A stretch of 26,249 nucleotides of DNA, taken from NCBI GenBank assembly GCA_035307785.1, contig DATGHS010000294.1:1-26249 (forward strand), in the 5' to 3' direction. Numbering within the stretch: position 1 is the first letter of the stretch; each line of letters starts with the position of its first letter. The notes beneath the pieces are model-generated. The model ran no database searches and was not told the origin of the DNA. It saw nothing but the letters and a program-made list of their open reading frames with translations. The DNA comes from DATGHS01 sp035307785. GTDB taxonomy: Bacteria > Planctomycetota > Planctomycetia > Gemmatales > Gemmataceae. The position numbers were made by a program, and so were the translations under genes. This document shows, in pieces, positions 8,540 to 16,448 of the stretch.

Positions 8540-10050
8540 TGTCCGAGCCTCAGAAGAAACTTCGACCGACGCGCACCGCAGGCTTGTTGTTACACCCGAC
8601 CTCGTTTCCTGGCCGCTTCGGCATCGGCGATCTGGGCCCGGCCGCGTATGCCTGGATTGATACGCTGGTGCAGGCGAAGCAGAGCTGGTGGCAAATCCTG
8701 CCGCTCGGTCCCACCGCGTACGGCGATTCGCCATATCAGTGTTATTCCGCATTTGCCGGCAATCCCAACCTGGTGAGCCCCGAATTCCTGGTGCGCGATG
8801 GTCTGCTGAAGGAGTCCGAACTTGCCGGGCCACAGTTTACGCCTGGGCGGGTGGACTACCCGGCGGCCCTCGCCTTCAAAAACGCGCTGCTCGACCGCGC
8901 CTGGGCGAATTTCCAGGGTGGCGCCGCGCCGATGCTGCGCGGGCCGTTCGAGCAATTCAATCAGCACGAAGGCGGCTGGCTATTCGACTTTGCCTTCTTC
9001 ATGGCGCTGAAGAAGGCGCAAAGCGGCAAATCGCTCGATCAATGGCAAAAGGCGTACCGTTTGCACGATCCGGCCGCGCTGACCTCCGCACGCAAGGAAT
9101 TGGCTACCGACATTGGCCGCCAACAGTTTGCACAATTCCTGTTCTACCGGCAGTGGGATGGCGTGCGTGGTTATGCCCGTGAATGCGGCATCAAGATCAT
9201 CGGCGACGCGCCCATTTTCGTTTCCGGCGATTCGGTCGATGTCTGGATGAATCCACAGTTATTTCTGCTCGACGCTGAGCGGCGGCCGAAGGTCGTGGCC
9301 GGAGTGCCGCCCGATTATTTCAACTCCACCGGCCAGCTTTGGGGCAACCCCGTATACGATTGGGAAGCAGTGCGCAAGCAGGATTATGCCTGGTGGGTTG
9401 CCCGCTTGCGGCGAAATTTCGCGCAGGTTGATCTCGTGCGGCTCGATCACTTCCGAGGTTTTGCCGCGGCGTGGCATGTTCCGGCCGGGGAGAAGACGGC
9501 TATCAACGGCAAGTGGGTGCCCGGGCCCGGCGCCGACCTGTTCCGCAAGTTTCAAGCAGAATTTCACGGTCTTCCTCTAATAGCGGAAGACCTCGGCCTC
9601 ATTACAGAGGACGTGGAAGAGCTTCGAAAGCAATTCAATTTGCCCGGCATGCGCGTGCTGCAATTCGCCTTTAGCGATCCGCAGAACAAATACTTACCAC
9701 ATAACTTCGACGAGATGAACACGGCGGTTTATACCGGCACGCACGACAACGATACCACGCGCGGCTGGTTCGCCACGATTCCGGAGAAAGAACGCGATTT
9801 GGTGCGTCGCTACCTGGCTCGCGACGGCCACGACATTGCCTGGGATTTGATCCGGGCAGCGTGGTCGAGCGTGGCGGACCTGGCGATCGCTCCATTGCAA
9901 GATGTTCTGAATCTCAGCAGTGAAGCGCGTATGAACATGCCGGGCCAGCCCGCCGGCAACTGGGGCTGGCGTGTACCGGAGGGCGCAGTGACTGACGCCG
10001 TTATAGGGCGCCTGGCAGAAATGACGGAATTATATGGCCGCGCGCCATAG
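8539..10050 (+). CDS. malQ: 4-alpha-glucanotransferase (amylomaltase, GH77)
   Basis: 503 aa, the usual length of short bacterial MalQ. It transfers alpha-1,4-glucan segments between maltodextrins or glycogen chains in the cytoplasm. The GH77 motifs are complete: GIGDLGPAAYAWID at the N-terminus, DVWMNPQLFLLD, VPPDYFNSTGQLWGNP, the nucleophile D303 in RLDHFRG, the acid/base E350 in AEDLG, and D403 in THDND. The frame is open upstream to 8269 inside the YfhO gene. ATG 8539 is chosen because it overlaps the preceding TAA (TAATG), has GGAGA a few bases before, and gives the family-typical beginning. It is the last gene of the plus-strand run and converges on the Uma2-like gene with an 11-base gap. 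The link to its membrane-protein neighbours could be glucan supply or simple co-transcription. Confidence 0.97.
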   Translation: MSEPQKKLRPTRTAGLLLHPTSFPGRFGIGDLGPAAYAWIDTLVQAKQSWWQILPLGPTAYGDSPYQCYSAFAGNPNLVSPEFLVRDGLLKESELAGPQFTPGRVDYPAALAFKNALLDRAWANFQGGAAPMLRGPFEQFNQHEGGWLFDFAFFMALKKAQSGKSLDQWQKAYRLHDPAALTSARKELATDIGRQQFAQFLFYRQWDGVRGYARECGIKIIGDAPIFVSGDSVDVWMNPQLFLLDAERRPKVVAGVPPDYFNSTGQLWGNPVYDWEAVRKQDYAWWVARLRRNFAQVDLVRLDHFRGFAAAWHVPAGEKTAINGKWVPGPGADLFRKFQAEFHGLPLIAEDLGLITEDVEELRKQFNLPGMRVLQFAFSDPQNKYLPHNFDEMNTAVYTGTHDNDTTRGWFATIPEKERDLVRRYLARDGHDIAWDLIRAAWSSVADLAIAPLQDVLNLSSEARMNMPGQPAGNWGWRVPEGAVTDAVIGRLAEMTELYGRAP

Positions 10051-10061
10051 CCGCTTGCGGC

Positions 10062-10751
10062 CTAGCCCTTGGGCGCTTTTCGGTCGAGTTCGGCGAATAG
10101 CTTTGCCAGTGGCAAGGAAAACCCGGGCAACACGCTGCCGCCGCCAAGTGTTTCTGTTTTCTTCAACTCGACAAAATCCTCGGCCGCCACGTGCACACGC
10201 ACCGTCCGCCGGCGCGGATCCACAACCCAAGCCAACTTCACGCCGGCGTCAAAGTAGTCGTTGAGCTTGCGCTGGATTTCGCGCTTGGTGTTGCTCTTGC
10301 TGAGGACTTCCACGGCCAAATCGGGAACGAGATGGGGAATCGGTACTTCAGGAATGGCTCCGCCTGGAATACTCGACCAAGCGATGTAAGCGACGTCGGG
10401 GCCACGAACAAGCCCCGGGAAAAGTTGCAGCAATCCTTGCTCGCCGGTTACAATGCCGAGGTTCCGGGGCAGGACAAAATCCAACAGCAGCCTACCGATA
10501 ATCATTGCCAGCAATGATTCACGAATTCCCACCGCCTTCTCCACAAGAATGCCATCGACCAGTTCGCAATAAAAACCGTCCTTCTTTGCTTCCCGGATAA
10601 CGTCGGCCTTGGTGGCGGTGCCGGGCGCAGGCTGAAAGCGAATCCGTTCCAGAGGAATGTCCCCCAGTCGGTGGATGGCATCGGCGAGACTGCGAACTTT
10701 CGTTCGCTTGCGAGCATTCGTGGGTGCAATCGTAGGCGCCGCCATTTTCAT
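10062..10751 (-). CDS. Uma2-family (DUF820) PD-(D/E)xK nuclease-fold protein
   Basis: 229 aa from ATG at 10751, which has GAGG close upstream. An upstream extension to 10898 would run into the neighbouring gene and has no family resemblance. Uma2 features are complete: E63 in CELVDG, D119 in GPDVAYI, D144 and E148 in PDLAVEVLSKSN, then the GVKLAWVVDP strand and a terminal FSLPLAKLF. These acidic residues form a putative nuclease site of the restriction-endonuclease fold. Biological roles are not established. The family is greatly expanded in cyanobacteria and planctomycetes and often stands alone. A ~45-residue basic N-terminus precedes the domain. It lies downstream of the ACT-domain gene with an inverted repeat between them. 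Confidence 0.85.
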   Translation of the reverse strand: MKMAAPTIAPTNARKRTKVRSLADAIHRLGDIPLERIRFQPAPGTATKADVIREAKKDGFYCELVDGILVEKAVGIRESLLAMIIGRLLLDFVLPRNLGIVTGEQGLLQLFPGLVRGPDVAYIAWSSIPGGAIPEVPIPHLVPDLAVEVLSKSNTKREIQRKLNDYFDAGVKLAWVVDPRRRTVRVHVAAEDFVELKKTETLGGGSVLPGFSLPLAKLFAELDRKAPKG

Positions 10752-10762
10752 TGCCTCAAACG

Positions 10763-10801
10763 AATTCAGAATGCGCGATCCCTGATCCCGCACTCTGAAT
10801 T
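10763..10801. repeat. Imperfect inverted repeat between two minus-strand genes
   Basis: Arms 10763-10780 and 10784-10801 (18 bases) pair with two mismatches around a 3-base loop. It sits 17 bases after the stop of the ACT-domain gene (transcribed leftwards) and just before the Uma2 start. It may terminate or attenuate transcription of the ACT gene, or be a dispersed repeat. Confidence 0.75.
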
Positions 10802-10818
10802 TTACATGCCGAATTGAA

Positions 10819-11250
10819 TCAATGCGTCCCCAAGTCCGCCAGAATCGTTGCGGCTTTATTCGAATCCCCGATGGTGTCGAAGGCCGCATAACCCACAAAT
10901 TTTCCGTTCATCACCGCCATCGTGAGGCCCTGAAAGCTGATGCCGGCGAGTGCCCATGCTTGCGTGAGTCGGTGGGCCAGACCTTGCTCGTTGTCGCCTT
11001 CGAAACGCATGATGACGGGGTCGTTCACCTCGTGCAGGCCATTGACCTTGGCCGCCTTGAGCTGCTCGGGACCGGAAAGCGGGGCGACGTACAAGATGCC
11101 GGCGCCGGGCTTGTCCGGCCGCCGCTGCGTAAACACAAACCCCAGATTCGCCCCGGCTTGCGCCAGTGGCAGCAGCTTGGCGGCCACGCCACCTGCCTTG
11201 TCTTCCACCTCCCCCGCCCAGACATGCACGCGATCAAGTCGGAAACGCAT
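10819..11250 (-). CDS. ACT-domain-like small protein
   Basis: 143 aa. ATG at 11250 is preceded by AAAGGAG on the minus strand and begins MRFRLDRVHVWAGEVEDKAGG. That pattern (hydrophobic strand, then an ED..GG loop followed by helix AAKLLPLAQAG) is typical of ACT ligand-binding domains. A second half (IMRFEGDNEQGLAHRLTQAWALAGISFQGL) repeats the strand-loop-helix pattern, so this is probably a tandem ACT pair with no enzyme domain. ACT domains usually bind amino acids and regulate enzymes; ligand and partner are unknown here. The frame stays open upstream through an AT-rich repeat, and that extension is rejected. The downstream neighbour is the Uma2-like gene; upstream, about 260 bases away, is nadA on the same strand. 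Confidence 0.8.
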   Translation of the reverse strand: MRFRLDRVHVWAGEVEDKAGGVAAKLLPLAQAGANLGFVFTQRRPDKPGAGILYVAPLSGPEQLKAAKVNGLHEVNDPVIMRFEGDNEQGLAHRLTQAWALAGISFQGLTMAVMNGKFVGYAAFDTIGDSNKAATILADLGTH

Positions 11251-11334
11251 GGTGTTTCTCCTTTCTGGATGATCGGATCGAAAGGTTCCGGTGCCGATCA
11301 TAACCGAATCTAAATGCGAGTGAAACAAATTCTT

Positions 11335-11507
11335 TGAAAATCCAAAACTCGAAATCCGAAATCCGAAATCCGAAACAATACAGAATGACCAAATTACCAA
11401 ATTCAAAACGCAGAAATGGATCGCGATATCCCAAAATAACGGTTTCGGTCATTTGTATTTTGACATTTGGATTTGTTTCGAATTTCGAATTTCGCATTTC
11501 GGATTTC
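11335..11507. repeat. AT-rich long inverted-repeat element after nadA
   Basis: Outer arms about 11350-11376 (three copies of gaaatcc) and 11475-11507 are roughly complementary with a 7-8 base internal period. Inner arms near 11377-11393 and 11450-11466 also pair with few mismatches. The stretch is much more AT-rich than its neighbours and begins right after the nadA stop. It resembles a widespread intergenic repeat whose chance translation gives Ile-Ser-Asp-Phe-Gly-Phe motifs; this is from memory. It fills most of the 11251-11508 gap, where I see no gene. It may terminate nadA. Confidence 0.8.
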
Positions 11508-11508
11508 T

Positions 11509-12489
11509 TTAATCCCCCACCGGATGCACTGCCGCGGCCGGCGGGTTTAATAAACTTCTTTGCAGCACCTCCCGTGCCCGGTCGAACTCCGGCTGCCACT
11601 GGATCTCCGGCTCACCGTTTTTCATGCAATCGCGCAGCTTCTCTAGCGTATTGCGCGCCATGTGCGGGCATTTGTTGCAGGCACAGGTGATCCCCGGCAC
11701 CGGGTGATAGCGGTGCTGCGGAAACTTGTGCTGCAGCTGCCACATCATGTTCGCTTCTGTGGCCACCAGGAAATCCTGCGGCTCTTTGAAGTTGCCCACG
11801 TACTTGATCATCGCCTCCGTGCCGCCGATGAAGTCGCTGTGCTCACGAATGTTGGCCGGACATTCCGGGTGCGCGATCGTGTGCGCCTCGGGCATTGTCC
11901 GCTTGAGCTTCAGCAAATCCTGCACGCTAAAGATCTCATGGACCATGCACGAGCCGTTCCACAGGATCATCTTCCGCCCCGTTACTTCCTGCAAATACGA
12001 GCCCAGATGATGGTCCGGCACAAACAGGATTTCCTGATCGGCCGGAATCCGGCGAATGATCTCTTCGGCATTCCCCGAGGTCACGATCCACTCCGACAAT
12101 GCCTTCGTGGCCGCCGTGCTGTTGATATACGTGACGGTCTGAAACGTATGCCCGTTGATGCGCAGCATCTCCTGATACTTCGCTAGTTTGTCGGCCGGAC
12201 AGCTGTCGGCCAGCGAACAGCCGGCCAGCACGTCGGGCAACAGCACGCGCTTATTGGGGTTGAGAATCTTCGCGGTCTCGGCCATGAAGTGGACGCCGCA
12301 AAAAACGATGGTGCTGGACTTCACCTTCGTGGCTTCGCGGGCCAGCCTCAAGCTGTCGCCGGTGATGTCGGCCAATTCCTGGATTTCGCTTTCCTGATAA
12401 TAGTGGGCCAGAATGGTGGCATCAATCTGCCGTTTCAGGTCCAGTATCTCGGAAACAATCTCGTCGGTCGGCGGGGCCATAGTGGACAT
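11509..12489 (-). CDS. nadA: Quinolinate synthase NadA
   Basis: 326 aa, within the family range. It condenses iminoaspartate (from NadB) with dihydroxyacetone phosphate to give quinolinate for NAD synthesis, using an oxygen-sensitive [4Fe-4S] cluster in the cytoplasm. Family motifs are clear: ILAHYYQ near residue 27, TIVFCGVHFMAETAKIL, LPDVLAGCSLADSCP (C91), NGSCMVHEIF (C181), AHPECPANI and CACNKCPHM (C271, C274). C91, C181 and C274 are the likely cluster ligands by family pattern. The ATG at 12489 has AAGGA upstream; ATG at codon 4 is an alternative. No nadB or nadC is in view, so it is not in an obvious NAD operon. An AT-rich inverted repeat abuts the stop. Confidence 0.97.
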   Translation of the reverse strand: MSTMAPPTDEIVSEILDLKRQIDATILAHYYQESEIQELADITGDSLRLAREATKVKSSTIVFCGVHFMAETAKILNPNKRVLLPDVLAGCSLADSCPADKLAKYQEMLRINGHTFQTVTYINSTAATKALSEWIVTSGNAEEIIRRIPADQEILFVPDHHLGSYLQEVTGRKMILWNGSCMVHEIFSVQDLLKLKRTMPEAHTIAHPECPANIREHSDFIGGTEAMIKYVGNFKEPQDFLVATEANMMWQLQHKFPQHRYHPVPGITCACNKCPHMARNTLEKLRDCMKNGEPEIQWQPEFDRAREVLQRSLLNPPAAAVHPVGD

Positions 12490-12617
12490 GGTTCGGGTTC
12501 CTTGTTTTTAGGGTGGCGGAGGAACAACCCACTTTGATGAATTATAGGGAGGAAAGAGGGCCAAACGGCAAGGCCGGTGGGCGGCTTTGGAAAAACGACC
12601 GGAATTGTGGGAAACAC

Positions 12618-12651
12618 GGCGGTCGTTTGTTGACTGCAACAAACGGCCGCC
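12618..12651. terminator. Stem-loop after the metalloprotease gene
   Basis: A 15-bp stem (12618-12632 with 12637-12651, one mismatch that can be a G-U pair) closes on a 4-base loop, 20 bases after the stop of the gene ending at 12671. There is no long T-run on the minus strand, so this is a possible terminator or repeat rather than a textbook intrinsic terminator. Nothing else is evident in 12490-12670. Confidence 0.5.
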
Positions 12652-12670
12652 GAGCTTTTGTTCCAGTTCT

Positions 12671-15600
12671 TTACACCAGCAGATCGCTGGGCAAATTGTT
12701 AGAAGCATTGCCTTGGAGCAGCGCCAAATTGGCGTCAATATCGGCCGCGACCGCGGGGGAAAGGGACGCATCTCGTTGAGATTGGTCCGGCGAACTGTCT
12801 GCATTGGTCGTTGTCATCGGGTCTCCGACATTGGAGTCTGTCAAATTCGGCGCGTCCGATTCGCCGGCCAGGTAGCTGCGGTAATCGCTCCCCGTTACCA
12901 GGTCTGCCGCAACGGGCGCCGCGGTGGCTGCGTCTCCAAAGGCAGGGACAGTTGCGTCGGCTTGTCCGTTCGAGAAACCCGTGCTGGCATTGGCGTTACC
13001 GAGCGCGCCCATCGCAGCGAAGTTGATGTCGCTATTGCCGGCAAAAGACGCTTCTGCCAGCGAAGGCACCCCGTAGATTCTGCCGTGTATATTGTTTGCC
13101 AGGTCAACCAACGGCCCGCCGTTGCCGGTCATAATCGTCCACACTTTGCCGGTTTGCGGGTTCAGGAAATCTTGCCACTGAATGTCGTAATCATTGCCAA
13201 ATATGGGACCGCCGATGTGGTCATGGAAATGCTGTTCGTCCCCCAGCGGAAGGCCAAATTGTAAGCCGCCGTAATTTATCCAATTGGCCCGGATGTCGCC
13301 GTACACGGCATTGGTTTCATTGGTATAAGTAACCAAATTAGCGCCGGGCTGGTTCGGCAGCTGCCAGCAGACAATTGTGTTGTAGTCGCCGTCCGAGCGC
13401 CTGAAATCCTGCACGACTGTTCCAGTCGGGCCCAGCGGAGAATTCCATTGCTCGGCCGCGGGATAACCATACTCAGTGCCACCCATGGCTATCCATTTCG
13501 CGCGAATCCATCCCGCACCTTGTGCGTCTCCGCTCGTATCTCCCCAAATCACATGAGCTCCGGTCGCAGGCGACCAGTAGATCGCGCCCTTGGTGAATTC
13601 AATGCCGCGCCCAAAACCAGTGGTTTCGTGCACCAGGCCCGCATCGCCTGGCAGGGGGTCTCCAAACCACAATTGGCCGAAATACTCGTTGTACTTGGCA
13701 TTGATGGCGGTAAAACCCGGATCCGCCTTGCTGATGCCGCCCGACTGCGGGGGCACGCCACCATTCCCGGCCGTATCTCCTGCATCGTGGAGTTCAACCG
13801 GATTCGGGACATCGAGCTTATACGGATCAGCCAGGAAACTGGGAGTTGTGTCCTGCTGCATGACCGCGGCCGCATTGTCCACCGGGGCTTGCTCCACCGC
13901 CACCGGACCTTGCAGTTGATCTCCCAAGCCATCGGCGCTGACCGCCGCCGAAAGGTCGAGGGCGCTCTGGTCTACCGTGACCGGCGAATCGGCAATAGGC
14001 ATATTCAACCCACTGCCCAGGTAGCTGGAGTAATCGCTTACTGCTCCTTGATCCGCGGCGACCGGGGCCACATTTCCCAAATCATAGCTTGCCGGCAGGC
14101 TGGCGGCGATCGGTACGTCCTGCGTCACCGTGGTTGTGTCGGCGGCGAAGCCATTGTTTTGGCCGGCCAACCGAAAGTCATTCCGGTTCAGCGTGCCGAT
14201 ACTCCCAAAGATGGAGGGCGTTTGCACCGTAAGTTTGTACTGGCCGGCGTCGAAGTCCCCAACACCTGTGACCTTGACGTAGTACGTGCCGGGGGCCAAG
14301 TTGACACTCAACTGCGCATTGCCCTGATCGTCATAAGGCTCGGCCGAAGCGATCATGCGGTCGCCGGACCACAGCTCGATCCGGGCGTTCAAATTGGAGC
14401 TGTTGTGATAGCCCAGCACGTCGGCGCGGACGGTGACCTGGCCGGCGATAATGTTGTCAAAGGAAAACACGTCGACGTCGCGGTTGACTGGCCCGAATAG
14501 ATCGAACTGGCGCAGGCCGACGATGCCGTTGACGGTGCCCACCCCGCCGTCCATGTTCAGCGGCGTGGCGTGAGCGATGTCGTCGCCGAAGTCGTCGGCG
14601 CGGAAGCCGAGGACGGCGCCGAGCACATTACTATCCACTTGGATCTGGCGATCATCGTATGGATTGCCGGCGGCGTCGGTGCCCACCTCGCCCGTCATGC
14701 CGATGCCCCAGATGTGGCGCGTGTCCTCGTTAATGGTATCGCCCATGATGGGTGTCGAGTTGCCGGAGCCGGGGTCGTACTCATTCTGCAGTGTCCCGTC
14801 CGCATTCAAGACATGATGATGGAGCAGGCCAAAGCTGTGGCCCGCTTCGTGCGACGCGTTGTCGGCGACCTTGGCCGCGAAAGTGGGGTCATTGTAAAAA
14901 ACACCGATGTTTTCAATGAAGTCGAAGACGACGTTTGGTTGATTGTCGGTGAAGCTGCCGATCGAGCTGGTACCCGCGTTCGATTTGGGAATCCCGTTCT
15001 CATCGACGAACCACTCATTGCTTTGGCCAATATCGACCATGACGGTCTTGCCGTTGTCGAGGTTGCCGGGATCGACGGTGGTGACGTTGACATCGAACGG
15101 CGCGTAATCTTCGGCAACGCGGGCCCAAATCTCGGTGATCTGGTCGCGCTGAGCGTCGGTAAGGGGCGTAAGACCGGTCCGCTCGAATGGGTACATCTTG
15201 ACGTTTTTGTAACTCGCCGGGTTGCCGTTAGCGTCCAGCTGCGTCCACCGGTCGCGGTAGTCGCCGTCGAAGTTCAGGTACAGGGTGTGCGAAGCCCCGG
15301 GGTTGCTCGAGAGCGCGGGAGCGAACGAGCCGGGCCGCACCACCTGGTCCGGGGAATCCCCGACCACGGCGCCTAGCGCGGGCGGAGGGTCCGAAGGCGT
15401 GTTCAGCAGATCCACGATATTGCCCACTTCACTCGGATTAGCGGTCAGCATCGGTTCCGCCGAAGGTTGCGAGGTCGGCGCGCCCAGATCTACGACGCTG
15501 CCGACCTCGTTGGGCGTCAGCATTAACGCCGACGTAGAAACGGGCGCTGGTTGAACAACGGGCGGCGTAAACATTGTGGATTGCAGACCCAGCAGGCTGC

Positions 15601-15715
15601 CGAAGGACAGAAGTTCCCTGGCTTCCAGGTTCTCGACGCCGAGGCGCGCTTTCCGCTCGCCTCGCCGGGCGCTCAAAGTTCGGGGTGAAAACAAGTTTTT
15701 GAAATAACGGTTCAT
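12671..15715 (-). CDS. Secreted metzincin-like metalloprotease with PPC-type domain and LGFP repeats
   Basis: 1014 aa. The N-terminus lacks a classical signal peptide but has the planctomycete pattern: basic SARRGERKAR then VENLEARELLS (to residue ~37). A low-complexity stretch follows, containing a duplicated EVGxxVDL motif. The catalytic domain (about 142-372) has HEAGHSFGLLH with ligands H289, H293, H299 and base E290, and a probable Met-turn at M324 (TPIMGD), as in metzincins. Residues ~372-495 resemble the pre-peptidase C-terminal (PPC) beta domain (DVDVFSFDN, LAPGTYYVKVTG). Residues ~670-890 have LGFP-type repeats (IRAKWIAMGGTEYGYP, IRANWINYGGLQFGLP), which are thought to bind cell-wall or surface material. 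Two Ala/Asp-rich segments carrying SDYxSYL flank the LGFP region. AAAGGAGAT lies just before the ATG. It is divergent from the giant kelch protein. Confidence 0.88.
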   Translation of the reverse strand: MNRYFKNLFSPRTLSARRGERKARLGVENLEARELLSFGSLLGLQSTMFTPPVVQPAPVSTSALMLTPNEVGSVVDLGAPTSQPSAEPMLTANPSEVGNIVDLLNTPSDPPPALGAVVGDSPDQVVRPGSFAPALSSNPGASHTLYLNFDGDYRDRWTQLDANGNPASYKNVKMYPFERTGLTPLTDAQRDQITEIWARVAEDYAPFDVNVTTVDPGNLDNGKTVMVDIGQSNEWFVDENGIPKSNAGTSSIGSFTDNQPNVVFDFIENIGVFYNDPTFAAKVADNASHEAGHSFGLLHHHVLNADGTLQNEYDPGSGNSTPIMGDTINEDTRHIWGIGMTGEVGTDAAGNPYDDRQIQVDSNVLGAVLGFRADDFGDDIAHATPLNMDGGVGTVNGIVGLRQFDLFGPVNRDVDVFSFDNIIAGQVTVRADVLGYHNSSNLNARIELWSGDRMIASAEPYDDQGNAQLSVNLAPGTYYVKVTGVGDFDAGQYKLTVQTPSIFGSIGTLNRNDFRLAGQNNGFAADTTTVTQDVPIAASLPASYDLGNVAPVAADQGAVSDYSSYLGSGLNMPIADSPVTVDQSALDLSAAVSADGLGDQLQGPVAVEQAPVDNAAAVMQQDTTPSFLADPYKLDVPNPVELHDAGDTAGNGGVPPQSGGISKADPGFTAINAKYNEYFGQLWFGDPLPGDAGLVHETTGFGRGIEFTKGAIYWSPATGAHVIWGDTSGDAQGAGWIRAKWIAMGGTEYGYPAAEQWNSPLGPTGTVVQDFRRSDGDYNTIVCWQLPNQPGANLVTYTNETNAVYGDIRANWINYGGLQFGLPLGDEQHFHDHIGGPIFGNDYDIQWQDFLNPQTGKVWTIMTGNGGPLVDLANNIHGRIYGVPSLAEASFAGNSDINFAAMGALGNANASTGFSNGQADATVPAFGDAATAAPVAADLVTGSDYRSYLAGESDAPNLTDSNVGDPMTTTNADSSPDQSQRDASLSPAVAADIDANLALLQGNASNNLPSDLLV

Positions 15716-16448
15716 GGCTATCTCCTTTGCTGCCGCGGCAGCGTGATGGTTCCGCTCGAAGCAAGTGTTCGTAACCCTCTGCCTGCTTCATCGCCGTTGA
15801 CAGCCGAAACGCACAAAAAGCGCGCGAGATTTCTTTGCTTTTTTCCAGTGGGGAAAAAGGAAGCGTGGGTTAGCCGCCGGATGGCGGGTGCTCCGCCAAG
15901 ATTGAAGGGCAAACAAGATCTGGGTTAACCGCGACGCGCAGTCTTCGGACCGGAGCGGGCCGAACGGAAGCAAATACGCCGGCCAAGAGAACGGCGCTGC
16001 AATTCGTTGCATTTCCCAGCAGCCGCAGCTCGGCCTCTTGATTTCAATCCCTGGGCACGACCTTGAAATATCCTGATCTACATCAGAATGTATGTCCGGA
16101 ATTGCGCTGCGCGGCAATCGGGCGCCGGCGCTGTATCCGGCCGCAAGGTCAAGCCGGCGCCTGTATTGCGGAGAGGAAGTATCAGCTGATTGGGCCGATT
16201 GGCTAGAGCGAAAATCGCACGTCATTGGGTCAAAGCCGCACAGCCGCTTGCGTCCGCGCTCTCGCCGGCCAAAAAAATGTCTTTTGCCGCAAATGCATAC
16301 CAGAAAGAGACTTAAAATCATATTTTTTATTTGACTTTGTCCGTTTTTGTGTCCGGCATGCTTGGTGCTTTGGGCAAGATGGTGGCTTTTTTCGGAAAAA
16401 CACACCGGCGCCACCCGTTTTTTACAGCTCGCGCATGAGGAGCCCGCC
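15716..16448. other. 733-bp divergent upstream region, no gene seen
   Basis: The region separates two divergent giant surface-protein genes and must hold promoters for both. I find no convincing -35/-10 pair. Its right part (about 16270-16340) is AT-rich and is the likeliest site for the rightward promoter. Small inverted repeats occur (for example ctgat/atcag near 16074-16087). Long open frames crossing it on the minus strand have no family resemblance. Confidence 0.5.
15729..15742. promoter_or_regulatory. Perfect 14-bp palindrome before the metalloprotease RBS
   Basis: gctgccgcggcagc is its own reverse complement and lies immediately upstream of the AAAGGAGAT ribosome binding site on the minus strand. 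It could be an operator or a leader hairpin that limits access to the binding site; no function is proven. Confidence 0.4.

Noticed and set aside
10046..10065. Short inverted repeat (gccgc/gcggc) between malQ and the Uma2-like gene as a bidirectional terminator
   Set aside because: The stem is only about five pairs with almost no loop and no T-runs, too weak to call.
10752..11406. N-terminal extensions of the Uma2-like and ACT-domain proteins
   Set aside because: The extensions are translated repeat or intergenic sequence; both genes have good ribosome binding sites at the later starts (10751 and 11250).
13448..15376. Two long plus-strand open frames opposite the metalloprotease
   Set aside because: The minus-strand frame has the zinc motif, PPC-type and LGFP domains and a strong ribosome binding site; the plus frames have no recognisable features.
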